Assembly (NCBI GenBank): GCA_946186505.1
Contig: CAMHNI010000001.1
Location: 163,416 to 227,415, forward strand
From: an uncultured Prevotellaceae bacterium
Lineage (GTDB): Bacteria > Bacteroidota > Bacteroidia > Bacteroidales > Bacteroidaceae
DNA: 64,000 nt
Reading direction: 5' to 3'
This document shows, one piece after another, positions 17,700 to 25,934 of this stretch. The position numbers and the translations under genes are program-made. Under the pieces are notes generated by a model, which worked only from the letters and a program-made list of their open reading frames with translations, was not told the origin of the DNA and did not search any database. Position 1 is the first letter of the stretch. Every line of letters starts with the position of its first letter.

Positions 17700-19796
17700 T
17701 TAATGATTCCCGCTGAAGAACTTCACGCTATGTTGCCGTCTGTCATGTTTCCAAGTGACGACATAGAGGCCGGTGGGGTAGGGTAGCATGCTGAACTCCT
17801 CACAGGCCCGGAAGGAGGCTATGCGATGGCCGGAAGCATTATAGACGCTGACAAGGAAAGTGAGATCCTGCAGACGGTCGGCACCGAAGTGCAGGCGGCC
17901 CGTGACAGGGTCGTAGGCCAGGGCGTAGTCCGTGCTGACGGATGCCACGCCGGTGTCTGTCATCGTACCGGCTTCCTCCACAAGCCACTGCCGGTTTGCA
18001 GACGAGGCGTTGCGGTCATCGCTGGTATAGCTGAGTATGTAGGTGCCGTCAGCACTGCTGCCACCGCTCAGGTTGGCAGCATGCTGGCTCCATCGGCTGA
18101 TAATATTATAGCGACCGTCTGACTGGCTGACGAAGTCCCATTGCTGGCGCTGGTCGGTAGAATCAGGTTCCGCGAGCGTTATCTGACTGCCGACGTTTGT
18201 CGTGGCCGTCGTTTCCGACGGGCTGGGGTCGCTCAATGCTCGTCCCGTGGCGCGGTTGACGATGAACAGATAGCCGTTAGACAGGTTGGTGATATGCCAC
18301 TGTTGGGTCTCGCTATCAGTGTTGCGGTGGTTTCCGCAGACACCGTCTGTCACTATATCCACATCAAAGTAAGTACCTGAGCCGATGTTGGAGATGGCAT
18401 AATAGCGCTGGCTGTCAGCAATGAAGTCGGGCACTTTGATTTCCGGTTCCGGTTCCGGTTCCGGCTCATCAGGCAGCATCGCGGCGAAGGCTGTCGTCAG
18501 GTAGCTGATATGGGTGTGGAGGAAGTCGCGGACGTAGGTCACATACTCGTCGTAGGTAGAAAAAAGCACACGCTCACGCAGAACTCTTCTGTTGATGCCC
18601 CACCGCTCGTAGTTCAGCTGCTGGGAGGCATCGATGAGTTCCGTCAGGCTGTCGAGCTGGAGATTGAGATACTGTTCCAGTCCACCATCGACCAACTCCT
18701 TGTAGCGCCGGTTGACCAGACGGGCAAACCAGGGGTCTTTCCACATCCGCTCCAACCATTCCCGGCAACCGTTGTTGCTTGTCCCGTAGCCATAGTCCTT
18801 CATCAGCTGCCGCTCAGTGTTGTTGGTCCCACCACGGTCTGTGCGGTTGTCGTTGTTGTAGGCTATGTCGTAGTCCCAAAGTGGTCCCCAGTATAGGTGG
18901 TCATCATCCTGTTGCTTGTAGAAATAGGTACTGAAAAAGCCATCGACGTTGGCACTGACCTCGGTGCAGATGTACCAGTTAGCCAGTGACGTGGAATCGA
19001 CAAGGGGACGATAGCCTTCGGTAGAGTCTGTGAAGTTGTTGGCAAAGAGCCGTGCCTCGAAATCGCGTACAAACATATTGATGTAATTGAACTGCCGACG
19101 ATCTATATCGTCCTCATCGGGGTAGTGGATGCGAACAGGCACCCTCTTGCGCATGGTATAGAAGCCCGTCGGTGACAGGTTCGCGCCCTGTGGTGACGCG
19201 CTGAAGTCACGGAAGCCGTCGGCCTCCAACAGATAGCCTCCTGTAATATTGCTGTCGTCAGTCAAAGGCAGATCCTGCTCCACCACATTGACGCGGTGCG
19301 GACGGACATCGACCTGGTCTGATATCTGGTAGTTCCCGACATAGTTCCCGTTCAGGGTCAGATCTACGAACTTCGCCGCCGGGTTGAACACCAGCCCGGC
19401 CCGCTCACCCATGAGACTCGTCAGGGCGTTGCGCAACAGGGTCTTGTCACTGTGGTTTGCCATCAGGGTCCACTTTTTAGTGTTTGGCCGTCCCTTGCCT
19501 AACAGTTTCACCTTTTCCTTAAACTTCAGCTTATAGGGCTTCTTGGCCAAATCAGCTGTCGAGTTGCCGCGTACACGGACCTGAAGCGAATCGTAGAATG
19601 TGACGTTGTCCTGTTCATCGACATACCACATTCTGGCATAGACCATGACATCCCTGCTATAGATATCGTAACCCGAGAACGTATTCAAATAGACATGCGG
19701 CAGATTGGTCAGCCTAACATACTGCGTGTCGGTCTGAGCAGCGGTTCCTATGGCCAAGATTGTTAGAGTGACGATAGTCAGTAGTTTTTTCCTCAT
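17700..19796 (-). CDS. CotH-kinase-like protein with ricin-type lectin and sorting domains
   Basis: This 698-aa secreted protein has a signal peptide and a CotH kinase-like domain (about 40-440; GNSTADLAKKPYKLKFK, GNYVGNYQISDQVDV, GGYLLEADGF, YWGPLWDYDI). A Pro-Glu linker (PDEPEPEPEPE) follows, then a ricin-B-like beta-trefoil (about 465-615) with repeated QQW motifs, and a C-terminal domain ending FSMLPYPTGLYVVTW, which resembles a T9SS sorting domain. The CotH fold phosphorylates proteins in spore coats, but its role in Bacteroidota glycan loci is not established. It is the first gene of the operon and has its own promoter. Confidence 0.82.
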   Translation of the reverse strand: MRKKLLTIVTLTILAIGTAAQTDTQYVRLTNLPHVYLNTFSGYDIYSRDVMVYARMWYVDEQDNVTFYDSLQVRVRGNSTADLAKKPYKLKFKEKVKLLGKGRPNTKKWTLMANHSDKTLLRNALTSLMGERAGLVFNPAAKFVDLTLNGNYVGNYQISDQVDVRPHRVNVVEQDLPLTDDSNITGGYLLEADGFRDFSASPQGANLSPTGFYTMRKRVPVRIHYPDEDDIDRRQFNYINMFVRDFEARLFANNFTDSTEGYRPLVDSTSLANWYICTEVSANVDGFFSTYFYKQQDDDHLYWGPLWDYDIAYNNDNRTDRGGTNNTERQLMKDYGYGTSNNGCREWLERMWKDPWFARLVNRRYKELVDGGLEQYLNLQLDSLTELIDASQQLNYERWGINRRVLRERVLFSTYDEYVTYVRDFLHTHISYLTTAFAAMLPDEPEPEPEPEIKVPDFIADSQRYYAISNIGSGTYFDVDIVTDGVCGNHRNTDSETQQWHITNLSNGYLFIVNRATGRALSDPSPSETTATTNVGSQITLAEPDSTDQRQQWDFVSQSDGRYNIISRWSQHAANLSGGSSADGTYILSYTSDDRNASSANRQWLVEEAGTMTDTGVASVSTDYALAYDPVTGRLHFGADRLQDLTFLVSVYNASGHRIASFRACEEFSMLPYPTGLYVVTWKHDRRQHSVKFFSGNH

Positions 19797-19823
19797 AAAC
19801 GGTTCTTAATCAAGTCTCAATTG

Positions 19824-19855
19824 CAAAAATAGAAATTCTTTTTGAAACGGCCAAA
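19824..19855 (-). promoter_or_regulatory. promoter of the CotH/CarboxypepD_reg/GH28-GH43 operon
   Basis: On the minus strand TTTG (19855-19852), 20 nt, then TATTTTTG (19831-19824). The start codon is at 19796, giving a leader of about 20 nt. Confidence 0.75.
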
Positions 19856-19921
19856 CTATCAGTACCCTTTCCTCAAGTTTTTGATGCGGTTTAACAATAA
19901 TTTAATGTTACATGAGCCTTT

Positions 19922-20294
19922 TGCAAACGTTTACGTGACTTCTTCTGCATAGATTAGGGTAGGGTAGGCTGATTTTTCATACTTTTGCGCCGAAAAAGAA
20001 ACAAACGAAAAAAAACGATGAAAGCTAACAACTCAAAATGGAAGTTCGCCATTATGGTCATGGCCTTGACACTTCCCACCAGAATGATGGCCGTTGACGA
20101 AAACGGAAACTACTTTACTAACGACTTCGAGGACAATATCCCCATGACAAAGAACACCAACGATACCATCGTCAACGTGGAGGGCGAGGGTGAATGGGTG
20201 TTCAAGATGGCCTACGTATCAACCAACACCAATTACGTGGTGAGCGGCAAACAAAACCTGCGACTACAGAAGAACGGCTCCTACGTCATCACGC
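19922..20294 (+). repeat. direct duplication of the PL9 promoter and 5' coding region, copy 1
   Basis: Positions 19922-20294 repeat 20636-21008 with a constant offset of 714 nt. The first 350 nt look identical; the few differences I see lie after position 20271 (GAAGAAC against GAAAAAC, TACGTCATCACG against TATGTCATTACG). The repeat includes TACTTTTG and GGGTAGGGTAGG upstream, the start codon and about 91 codons. Confidence 0.95.
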
Positions 20295-20317
20295 GTTCTT
20301 TGGTTGTAGCGGCCTAA
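20018..20317 (+). pseudogene. truncated duplicate of the PL9 pectate lyase gene
   Basis: This is an identical copy of the first 91 or so codons of the gene at 20732, with the same ATG context and TACTTTTG box (19978-19985). After SYVIT the sequence diverges and the frame stops at 20317 after RSLVVAA. The product would be a 99-aa secreted stub with the signal peptide but no catalytic domain. It could still be transcribed, because the duplicated promoter is intact. Confidence 0.85.
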
Positions 20318-20388
20318 TTGGAAGTGGAATTAAAATTATTTATGAAAACGCTTTTGCCAATTGCAAACAGATCATCCAATACAACTGA
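20293..20388 (+). pseudogene. fragment of a BspA-type leucine-rich-repeat gene
   Basis: Directly after the duplicated segment, another plus-strand frame encodes FFGCSGLIGSGIKIIYENAF followed by ANCKQI. This has the spacing of an LRR_5/BspA repeat (F-x-GCSGL ... AF-x-NC). It is about one repeat long, has no start of its own and runs into an opposite-strand fragment near 20366. It looks like debris from recombination. Confidence 0.45.
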
Positions 20389-20487
20389 TTGATTGACAAT
20401 ACTGGCATGTTCTCCCCGTGCGATGCCCATTGTCGTAATCATCACCAGTTGAATGACTTCTCTGCCAATGATATTAGGGTACTTCAT
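20314..20487 (-). pseudogene. internally deleted AAA-type ATPase gene with intact promoter
   Basis: This 57-aa minus-strand ORF begins MKYPNIIGRE, as in a common Bacteroidota ATP-binding protein family. It then jumps to VMITTMGIARGEHASIVNQS and VVLDDLFA, the usual C terminus of such proteins. The P-loop and everything between, several hundred residues, are missing. The last 17 residues read into the LRR fragment. The family assignment is from memory of its conserved ends and needs a search. A promoter (20543-20511) sits upstream. Confidence 0.5.
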
Positions 20488-20510
20488 GCTAAATTGTTTT
20501 TATTGCTCTG

Positions 20511-20543
20511 CAAAAGTACAATTTTTTATTTAGATGCAGGCAA
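20511..20543 (-). promoter_or_regulatory. minus-strand promoter of the ATPase remnant
   Basis: TTG (20543-20541), 22 nt, then TACTTTTG (20518-20511), 24 nt upstream of the ATG at 20487. Confidence 0.6.
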
Positions 20544-20552
20544 TTCTGACTT

Positions 20553-20599
20553 AAAAATCAGCGAAAATGAGAAAAAATTTTTGGATTTCGCTGATTTTT
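20553..20599. terminator. AT-rich hairpin between the remnant promoter and copy 2
   Basis: AAAAATCAGCGAAA (from 20553) pairs with TTTCGCTGATTTTT (to about 20599) across a loop of about 17 nt. The A- and T-rich arms would act as a terminator in either direction. Confidence 0.5.
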
Positions 20600-20635
20600 G
20601 AATAGAGATTACCTCTTTCTGAGCAACAGACCATC

Positions 20636-21008
20636 TGCAAACGTTTACGTGACTTCTTCTGCATAGATTAGGGTAGGGTAGGCTGATTTTTCATACTTTT
20701 GCGCCGAAAAAGAAACAAACGAAAAAAAACGATGAAAGCTAACAACTCAAAATGGAAGTTCGCCATTATGGTCATGGCCTTGACACTTCCCACCAGAATG
20801 ATGGCCGTTGACGAAAACGGAAACTACTTTACTAACGACTTCGAGGACAATATCCCCATGACAAAGAACACCAACGATACCATCGTCAACGTGGAGGGCG
20901 AGGGTGAATGGGTGTTCAAGATGGCCTACGTATCAACCAACACCAATTACGTGGTGAGCGGCAAACAAAACCTGCGACTACAGAAAAACGGCTCCTATGT
21001 CATTACGC
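20636..21008 (+). repeat. direct duplication of the PL9 promoter and 5' coding region, copy 2
   Basis: This is the second copy of the 373-bp repeat, continuous with the full PL9 reading frame. TACTTTTG lies at 20692-20699 and the ATG at 20732. The spacer between the copies (20295-20635) holds the LRR and ATPase fragments. Confidence 0.95.
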
Positions 21009-23485
21009 CAGTACTGGACAAAGGTGTAAAGGAAGTGGTTTTCAACTGCAAACGAAAAGGCAAGGGTATCGACATCTATACTTCGACGGACGGCGGCAAG
21101 ACGTGGACGAAGTCTGTGACGGTCAACTCTACCGGCATCAGTACCGTTGCCATCAACTCTAGTGAAGCCAACCGTGTGAAAATAGCAAACGACGGAAGCG
21201 GCGATGCTGACATAGACGATCTGAGCGTATCAGCAACTGCCTTCGGCGTGGAGGCTCAGGTAAGTACTGGCGGGGCTGCCAACATCACCAAGAACCAGGC
21301 AGACTTAAGCGGCACCCTTACCGACCCCGGTGACCAGCCCACAAAGGAGCTGGGCATTGTTTGGGCCACCCATGAGAACCCGACCGTTGGTGACTCCAAA
21401 GAGGAGGCCGAGAGCGTCAAGGAATCCAGCTTCACACTGACCATCGAAGGGTTGAAAGCCTCGACCACCTACCACTACCGTGCCTACGCCGTGTCGAACG
21501 CCGGAACGGTGTATGGCGTGGACAAGACGTTTGAGACTGCTGCCGCCACGCCTGCCGTCGTGACCACCACGGAAATCATGAAGAGCGGCAAGAAGTATGT
21601 CGCCGGCGGTAGTGTGACGGACGATGGCGGAGCCGACCTCATGGAAGTGGGCGTGATGTACAACGAAAACGGGAACGAAAACACACTGAAGGTGAAGGCA
21701 AACGGTACGAAGGCAACGTTCCGCGTTGAACTGCCATTGGAAGAGGGCAAGACCTACTACTATAGGGCGTACGCCGAAACAAGTGTCGGCATCAGCACAG
21801 GCGAGGAGAAAAGCATCACCATCGACGAGAAAATTCCAGAAGCCCCTGACCTGACAGAGAAGATATGGTGCTCGCCCGACGGCGACGACCTGACGGCCGA
21901 CGGCACCGAACAACACCCGTTCTACTCGTTAGATAAGGCTATCGCACTGGTCGAGAAGGGACAGCGCATCTGTATGAAGGCTGGCCGCTACATCTATGAC
22001 CACCGCATCAACATCGACAACAAGAACGGTACTGAAGACGAGCCTATTGAACTGTTCGGCATCGGCGGACAGGCCGTGCTCGACTTCTCGGCCATGCCTT
22101 ACCACAAGCACTCAGACAACCCACTGCAGGGCGTCCGTCTGACCAGTTCTTACTGGCACCTGTACCACATCGACATTACGAATGCCTCAGACAACGGACT
22201 GCTTATCGAGCGCAACAAGCCGACTGGCGGTTCAAACGCCGACATCCTGAACGCTACCGACCAGGCCCACGACAACCTAATAGAGGAATGTAATTTCTAC
22301 AAAAACGGTGACACTGGTCTGCAAATCAAGAACTTGGGCTCGTTCAACAAGATCATCAACTGCGACTCATACCTGAACTGTGATGAGGGAGAGGGCGATG
22401 CTGACGGATTTGCCCCAAAGATCTCAGTCGGCGATGGCAACTACTTCTATGGTTGCCGTGCCTGGCTGAACTCCGACGACGGCTGGGACGTGTTCTTCAA
22501 GAAGGACGGCGGATTCAGCGACAACGTCACCATCGTCATGGAGAACTGCATATCCTACAAAAACGGGTTCCTCGACCTGGACCGCATAGCACCCGACGGC
22601 AACGGCAATGGTTTCAAATGCGGTTCGAACCAAGGAGCCATGAACGTCTATATGAACCGCTGCCTGGCTATCTGTAACAAAGCTAAAGGGTTTGACCAGA
22701 ATCACAATGCCGGCGACATCATCATGAACAACTGCACGGGCATGACCCTGAAGAGCATAAGTGATAAAACCTACTCATACCGTATTTACGAGGAAATAGC
22801 CAGCGGCCACGAGGTAAGGCTTACCAACTGCATCGCCATCAACGACAACGATGCCACTGATAAGCGTGACAAGAACACTGGACTGCCCAAGGACGGCGAA
22901 CACGGCAAATATGGTGAATACGGACGTTTTGAGGTAGATACCACCTTGGCGGGCCTGAAAGTCATTACCTGCGAGTTCCAAAAAGCAGACCCCACACAGT
23001 TCATCAGCATCACTAACCACGAGGAACTGATAGCTGAACGTCAGGAAGACGGGTCGCTGCCCGAAACAACATTTGCACATCTTGTTGATGGGTCGGCGCT
23101 TGTCGATGCAGGTACGAAGATTGACGCTACAGACTATCGCGGAATCCGCGTAGCGGGTATTGACTATGCAGACGAAGCACCTGATTTAGGAGCATACGAA
23201 CAAGGCTATATTATCAGCGGCATTGGACACGTATCACAGCAACAGGAGGTATGTGGCATCAGTCTGCGCCAGACAGAAAGCGGATTAATACTGCTTACAG
23301 TCAACAATCAACATGCCGAACCTTCGTTCCTCGTCACAGCCTGCGACATATCTGGACGTGTCATCGGACAGCACCAGTTCAGCGGCACAACTACCGCAAT
23401 TAGTTTGCCAGCTACTGGCATTATTATACTGCGAGTGGAAGCTGGCAGACAAGTCATCGGCACAGCCAAACTGCTGGTGAAGTAA
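20732..23485 (+). CDS. secreted family 9 pectate lyase with fibronectin-like and sorting domains
   Basis: The ATG at 20732 gives MKANNSKWKFAIMVMALTLP, a long signal peptide, and is preferred over the TTG inside the promoter box. The 917-aa product has an N-terminal beta domain (about 30-165), two fibronectin-III-like modules (about 170-365; both with YHYRAYA/YYYRAYA), a PL9 right-handed beta-helix (about 378-780) and a C-terminal T9SS-like domain (about 830-917). PL9 calcium-site motifs are DADGFAPK (about 556) and NSDDGWD (about 580); the Lys in NGNGFKCG (about 627) may be the Bronsted base. It cleaves polygalacturonate by beta-elimination and probably feeds the GH28-GH43 enzyme encoded on the opposite strand. 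Confidence 0.9.
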   Translation: MKANNSKWKFAIMVMALTLPTRMMAVDENGNYFTNDFEDNIPMTKNTNDTIVNVEGEGEWVFKMAYVSTNTNYVVSGKQNLRLQKNGSYVITPVLDKGVKEVVFNCKRKGKGIDIYTSTDGGKTWTKSVTVNSTGISTVAINSSEANRVKIANDGSGDADIDDLSVSATAFGVEAQVSTGGAANITKNQADLSGTLTDPGDQPTKELGIVWATHENPTVGDSKEEAESVKESSFTLTIEGLKASTTYHYRAYAVSNAGTVYGVDKTFETAAATPAVVTTTEIMKSGKKYVAGGSVTDDGGADLMEVGVMYNENGNENTLKVKANGTKATFRVELPLEEGKTYYYRAYAETSVGISTGEEKSITIDEKIPEAPDLTEKIWCSPDGDDLTADGTEQHPFYSLDKAIALVEKGQRICMKAGRYIYDHRINIDNKNGTEDEPIELFGIGGQAVLDFSAMPYHKHSDNPLQGVRLTSSYWHLYHIDITNASDNGLLIERNKPTGGSNADILNATDQAHDNLIEECNFYKNGDTGLQIKNLGSFNKIINCDSYLNCDEGEGDADGFAPKISVGDGNYFYGCRAWLNSDDGWDVFFKKDGGFSDNVTIVMENCISYKNGFLDLDRIAPDGNGNGFKCGSNQGAMNVYMNRCLAICNKAKGFDQNHNAGDIIMNNCTGMTLKSISDKTYSYRIYEEIASGHEVRLTNCIAINDNDATDKRDKNTGLPKDGEHGKYGEYGRFEVDTTLAGLKVITCEFQKADPTQFISITNHEELIAERQEDGSLPETTFAHLVDGSALVDAGTKIDATDYRGIRVAGIDYADEAPDLGAYEQGYIISGIGHVSQQQEVCGISLRQTESGLILLTVNNQHAEPSFLVTACDISGRVIGQHQFSGTTTAISLPATGIIILRVEAGRQVIGTAKLLVK

Positions 23486-23526
23486 AAAAATGCCTGACAT
23501 GGTATCTGTTTTTGATTTTTTCTTTG

Positions 23527-23534
23527 TACCTTTG
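23527..23534 (+). promoter_or_regulatory. -7 element for argS
   Basis: TACCTTTG, 32 nt before the argS ATG. No TTTG lies at 20 nt upstream; the region is T-rich. Confidence 0.6.
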
Positions 23535-23566
23535 CACCCGTTATAAGAAAACAGGTAAACTGAAAG

Positions 23567-25393
23567 ATGAATATAGAAGCACTGATTAGCAAGGCTGCCG
23601 GCGAGGCCGTGAAGGCGCTCTACGGCATGGATGCAACGGAAAAGATGTTGCAGTTGCAGAAGACAAGGAGTGAGTTTGAGGGTAACCTGACCTTAGTGGT
23701 TTTCCCGTTTGTTAAGGCCGCCAAGAAGTCGCCCGAGCAGACGGCGCAGGAGATTGGCGAGTACCTGCAGCAGAACTGTACGGCCATCAGCAAGTTCAAC
23801 GTGGTGAAGGGCTTCCTGAACCTCAGCATCGGCGACGGCGCCTGGTTAGAACTGCTGAAGGCCATCGACACCGCCCCCCATTTCGGCACGAAAAGTGCGG
23901 ATGAGGGTTCTCCCCTCGTCATGATCGAGTATAGCAGCCCCAACACCAACAAGCCCCTCCACCTCGGCCACGTGCGCAACAACCTGCTCGGCTGGTCGCT
24001 GGCCCAGATTATGGAGGCTAACGGCAACCGCGTGGTCAAGACCAACATCGTCAATGACCGCGGCATCCACATCTGCAAGTCAATGCTCGCCTGGCTGAAG
24101 TACGGCAACGGCGAGACCCCCGAGTCGAGCGGCAAGAAGGGAGACCATCTCATCGGTGACTACTATGTAGCTTTCGACAAGCACTACCGCGAGGAAGTCA
24201 AGCAGCTTGTGGCGCAGGGCATGGACGAGGAGAAGGCCAAGCAGGAGGCTCCGCTCATCAAGGAGGCTCACGAGATGCTGGTGAAGTGGGAGCAGGGCGA
24301 CCCCGAGGTGCGTGCCCTCTGGGAGAAGATGAACAACTGGGTCTATGCCGGCTTCGACGAGACATACAAAAAGATGGGCGTCGGCTTCGACAAGATATAC
24401 TACGAGAGCCAAACCTACCTCAAGGGCAAGGCCAAGGTGGAGGAAGGACTCGCCAAAGGGCTCTTCGAGCGTCACGATGACGGCTCCGTCTGGGCCGACC
24501 TCACCAACGAGGGGCTCGACCAGAAACTGCTGCTGCGCTCGGACGGCACCAGCGTTTATATGACACAGGACATCGGCACCGCCGAGATGCGCTTCCAGGA
24601 CTTCCCCATCGACAAGATGATCTACGTCGTGGGCAATGAGCAGAACTACCACTTCCAGGTGCTCTCAATCCTGCTCGACCGCCTCGGCTTCAAGTGGGGC
24701 AAGGAGCTGGTACACTTCAGCTACGGTATGGTGGAGCTGCCCAACGGTAAGATGAAGAGCCGTGAAGGCACCGTCGTCGATGCCGACGACCTGATGGAAC
24801 TGATGGTCGAGGATGCGTACAAAACCTCGATGGAACTGGGCAAATTCGACGATATGACCGAGGAAGAGCGCCGCGAGATTGCCCGTATCGTAGGCATGGG
24901 TGCCCTGAAGTATTTCATCCTAAAGGTCGATGCCCGCAAGAACATGCTCTTCAACCCCGAGGAGTCCATCGACTTCAACGGCAACACTGGTCCTTTCATC
25001 CAGTACACCTACGCCCGCATCCGCTCTATTCTAAGGAAAGCCCACCTTTCGTCCCCCGAGGGGGACACAAATGTGTCGCAGCAAAGTATTGAAGCCCCCT
25101 CGGGGGCAGTTGGGGTGGCTTCTCTTTCCGATAAGGAAATCGAACTCATCCAGAAGATGAACGAATTCGGAGACGCCGTCCAACAGGCTGGCAAGGACTA
25201 TTCGCCCAGCGGCATCGCAAACTATTGCTATGAACTGACGAAAGTCTTCAACCAGTTCTACCACGACTACAGCATCCTCAACGAGCCTGACGAGAACATC
25301 AAAGCCATGCGACTCATGCTGGCGCGCAACGTCGCCAAAATCATCAAGAGCGGCATGTCACTCCTCGGCATCGAAGTGCCTGAGCGCATGTGA
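23567..25393 (+). CDS. argS: arginyl-tRNA synthetase with an in-frame palindromic insertion
   Basis: This 608-aa class I synthetase has an N-terminal additional domain, the HIGH-type motif HLGH (in PNTNKPLHLGHVRNN), KMKSREGTVV in the KMSK position and a C-terminal anticodon-binding domain with GIANYCYELTKVFNQFYHD. It attaches arginine to tRNA-Arg. Between RILRKAH and LSDKEIELI, at the start of the anticodon-binding domain, 25-28 residues are added (about 491-518). They are encoded by the same palindromic element as in polA. All catalytic motifs are intact. Confidence 0.97.
   Translation: MNIEALISKAAGEAVKALYGMDATEKMLQLQKTRSEFEGNLTLVVFPFVKAAKKSPEQTAQEIGEYLQQNCTAISKFNVVKGFLNLSIGDGAWLELLKAIDTAPHFGTKSADEGSPLVMIEYSSPNTNKPLHLGHVRNNLLGWSLAQIMEANGNRVVKTNIVNDRGIHICKSMLAWLKYGNGETPESSGKKGDHLIGDYYVAFDKHYREEVKQLVAQGMDEEKAKQEAPLIKEAHEMLVKWEQGDPEVRALWEKMNNWVYAGFDETYKKMGVGFDKIYYESQTYLKGKAKVEEGLAKGLFERHDDGSVWADLTNEGLDQKLLLRSDGTSVYMTQDIGTAEMRFQDFPIDKMIYVVGNEQNYHFQVLSILLDRLGFKWGKELVHFSYGMVELPNGKMKSREGTVVDADDLMELMVEDAYKTSMELGKFDDMTEEERREIARIVGMGALKYFILKVDARKNMLFNPEESIDFNGNTGPFIQYTYARIRSILRKAHLSSPEGDTNVSQQSIEAPSGAVGVASLSDKEIELIQKMNEFGDAVQQAGKDYSPSGIANYCYELTKVFNQFYHDYSILNEPDENIKAMRLMLARNVAKIIKSGMSLLGIEVPERM
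25039..25120 (+). repeat. in-frame palindromic element, copy in argS
   Basis: The arms are AGCCCACCTTTCGTCCCCCG (25039-25058) and CGGGGGCAGTTGGGGTGGCT (25101-25120). They form a long imperfect hairpin with inner GTCCCCCGAGGGGGAC. The centre ACACAAATGTGT is itself palindromic. It encodes SSPEGDTNV...[10 protein letters not shown] in the same frame as the polA and leuS copies. Confidence 0.92.
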
Positions 25394-25454
25394 TGGGGCG
25401 GTTGGCCATTATCTGAATATCTCGCGGAGTTCGACATTGCTGTGAGGCGGCTAA

Positions 25455-25905
25455 GTTGAAAACGCTTATCACTTATCACTTTTTGATATTAACGAACTGA
25501 CATACAATGTGTTGACAAGTGACAAGCACCATTTTGCTTGTCACTTACTTGTCACTTCTAGTTTGCAGGTGGAAGTGGGCGGGTTGACGGTCTCAAGTGG
25601 GCGGGTTGACGGTCTCAAGTGGGCGGGTTGACGGCCTCAAGTGGGCAGGTTGACGGCCTCAAGTGGGCAGGTTGACGGTCTCAAGTGGGCGGGTTGACGG
25701 CCTCAAGTGGGCGGTTCCAACCGTTCCCACAGCTTGGGACAAATGTTCCACGGCGTGGAAACGATTGTTTCAAGCTGCGAAAACACCTAAGACAAAATGC
25801 CCGAAGTGACAATAAGTGATAATCTAAATTGCACTTGTCACTCGTCATTTCTCAGAATATCAATAAGTTAAAAACAAAAAGTGACAAGTGATAAGCGTTT
25901 TCAAC
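25455..25905. mobile_element. 451-bp gene-less element with inverted-repeat ends (MITE-like)
   Basis: The left end starts GTTGAAAACGCTTATCACTT (25455-25474) and matches the right end (25905-25875, reversed) at 30 of 31 positions. A weaker match of iteron-like TGACAAG/TTATCACTT units continues for about 100 bp on each side (to about 25556 and 25806). The core holds seven 22-bp tandem repeats. No ORF of note is inside. No target-site duplication is obvious. The end design (outer paired iterons, spacer, inner iterons) parallels the VirE element at 60985-63448, with different sequence. Confidence 0.7.
25573..25714. repeat. 22-bp tandem repeat array (6.5 units)
   Basis: The unit is AAGTGGGCGGGTTGACGGTC plus TC. 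Units start at 25573, 25595, 25617, 25639, 25661, 25683 and 25705 (the last is 10 nt). They differ only at two positions (GGGCGGG/GGGCAGG and GGTCTC/GGCCTC). There are no spacers, so it is not a CRISPR array. The array continues into a GC-rich segment with TTCCAACCG and TTCCACGGCGTGGAA hairpins. Confidence 0.95.
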
Positions 25906-25934
25906 ATTTTGTGGCAATAAACTGTCAACCTAAA

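Noticed and set aside
19958..19971. Telomere-like GGGTAGGGTAGG
   Set aside because: It is only a few short units, occurs as part of the duplicated PL9 upstream region, and is expected at low frequency in G/T-rich DNA.
25573..25714. CRISPR array
   Set aside because: The repeats are directly adjacent with no spacers, and no cas genes are in the window.
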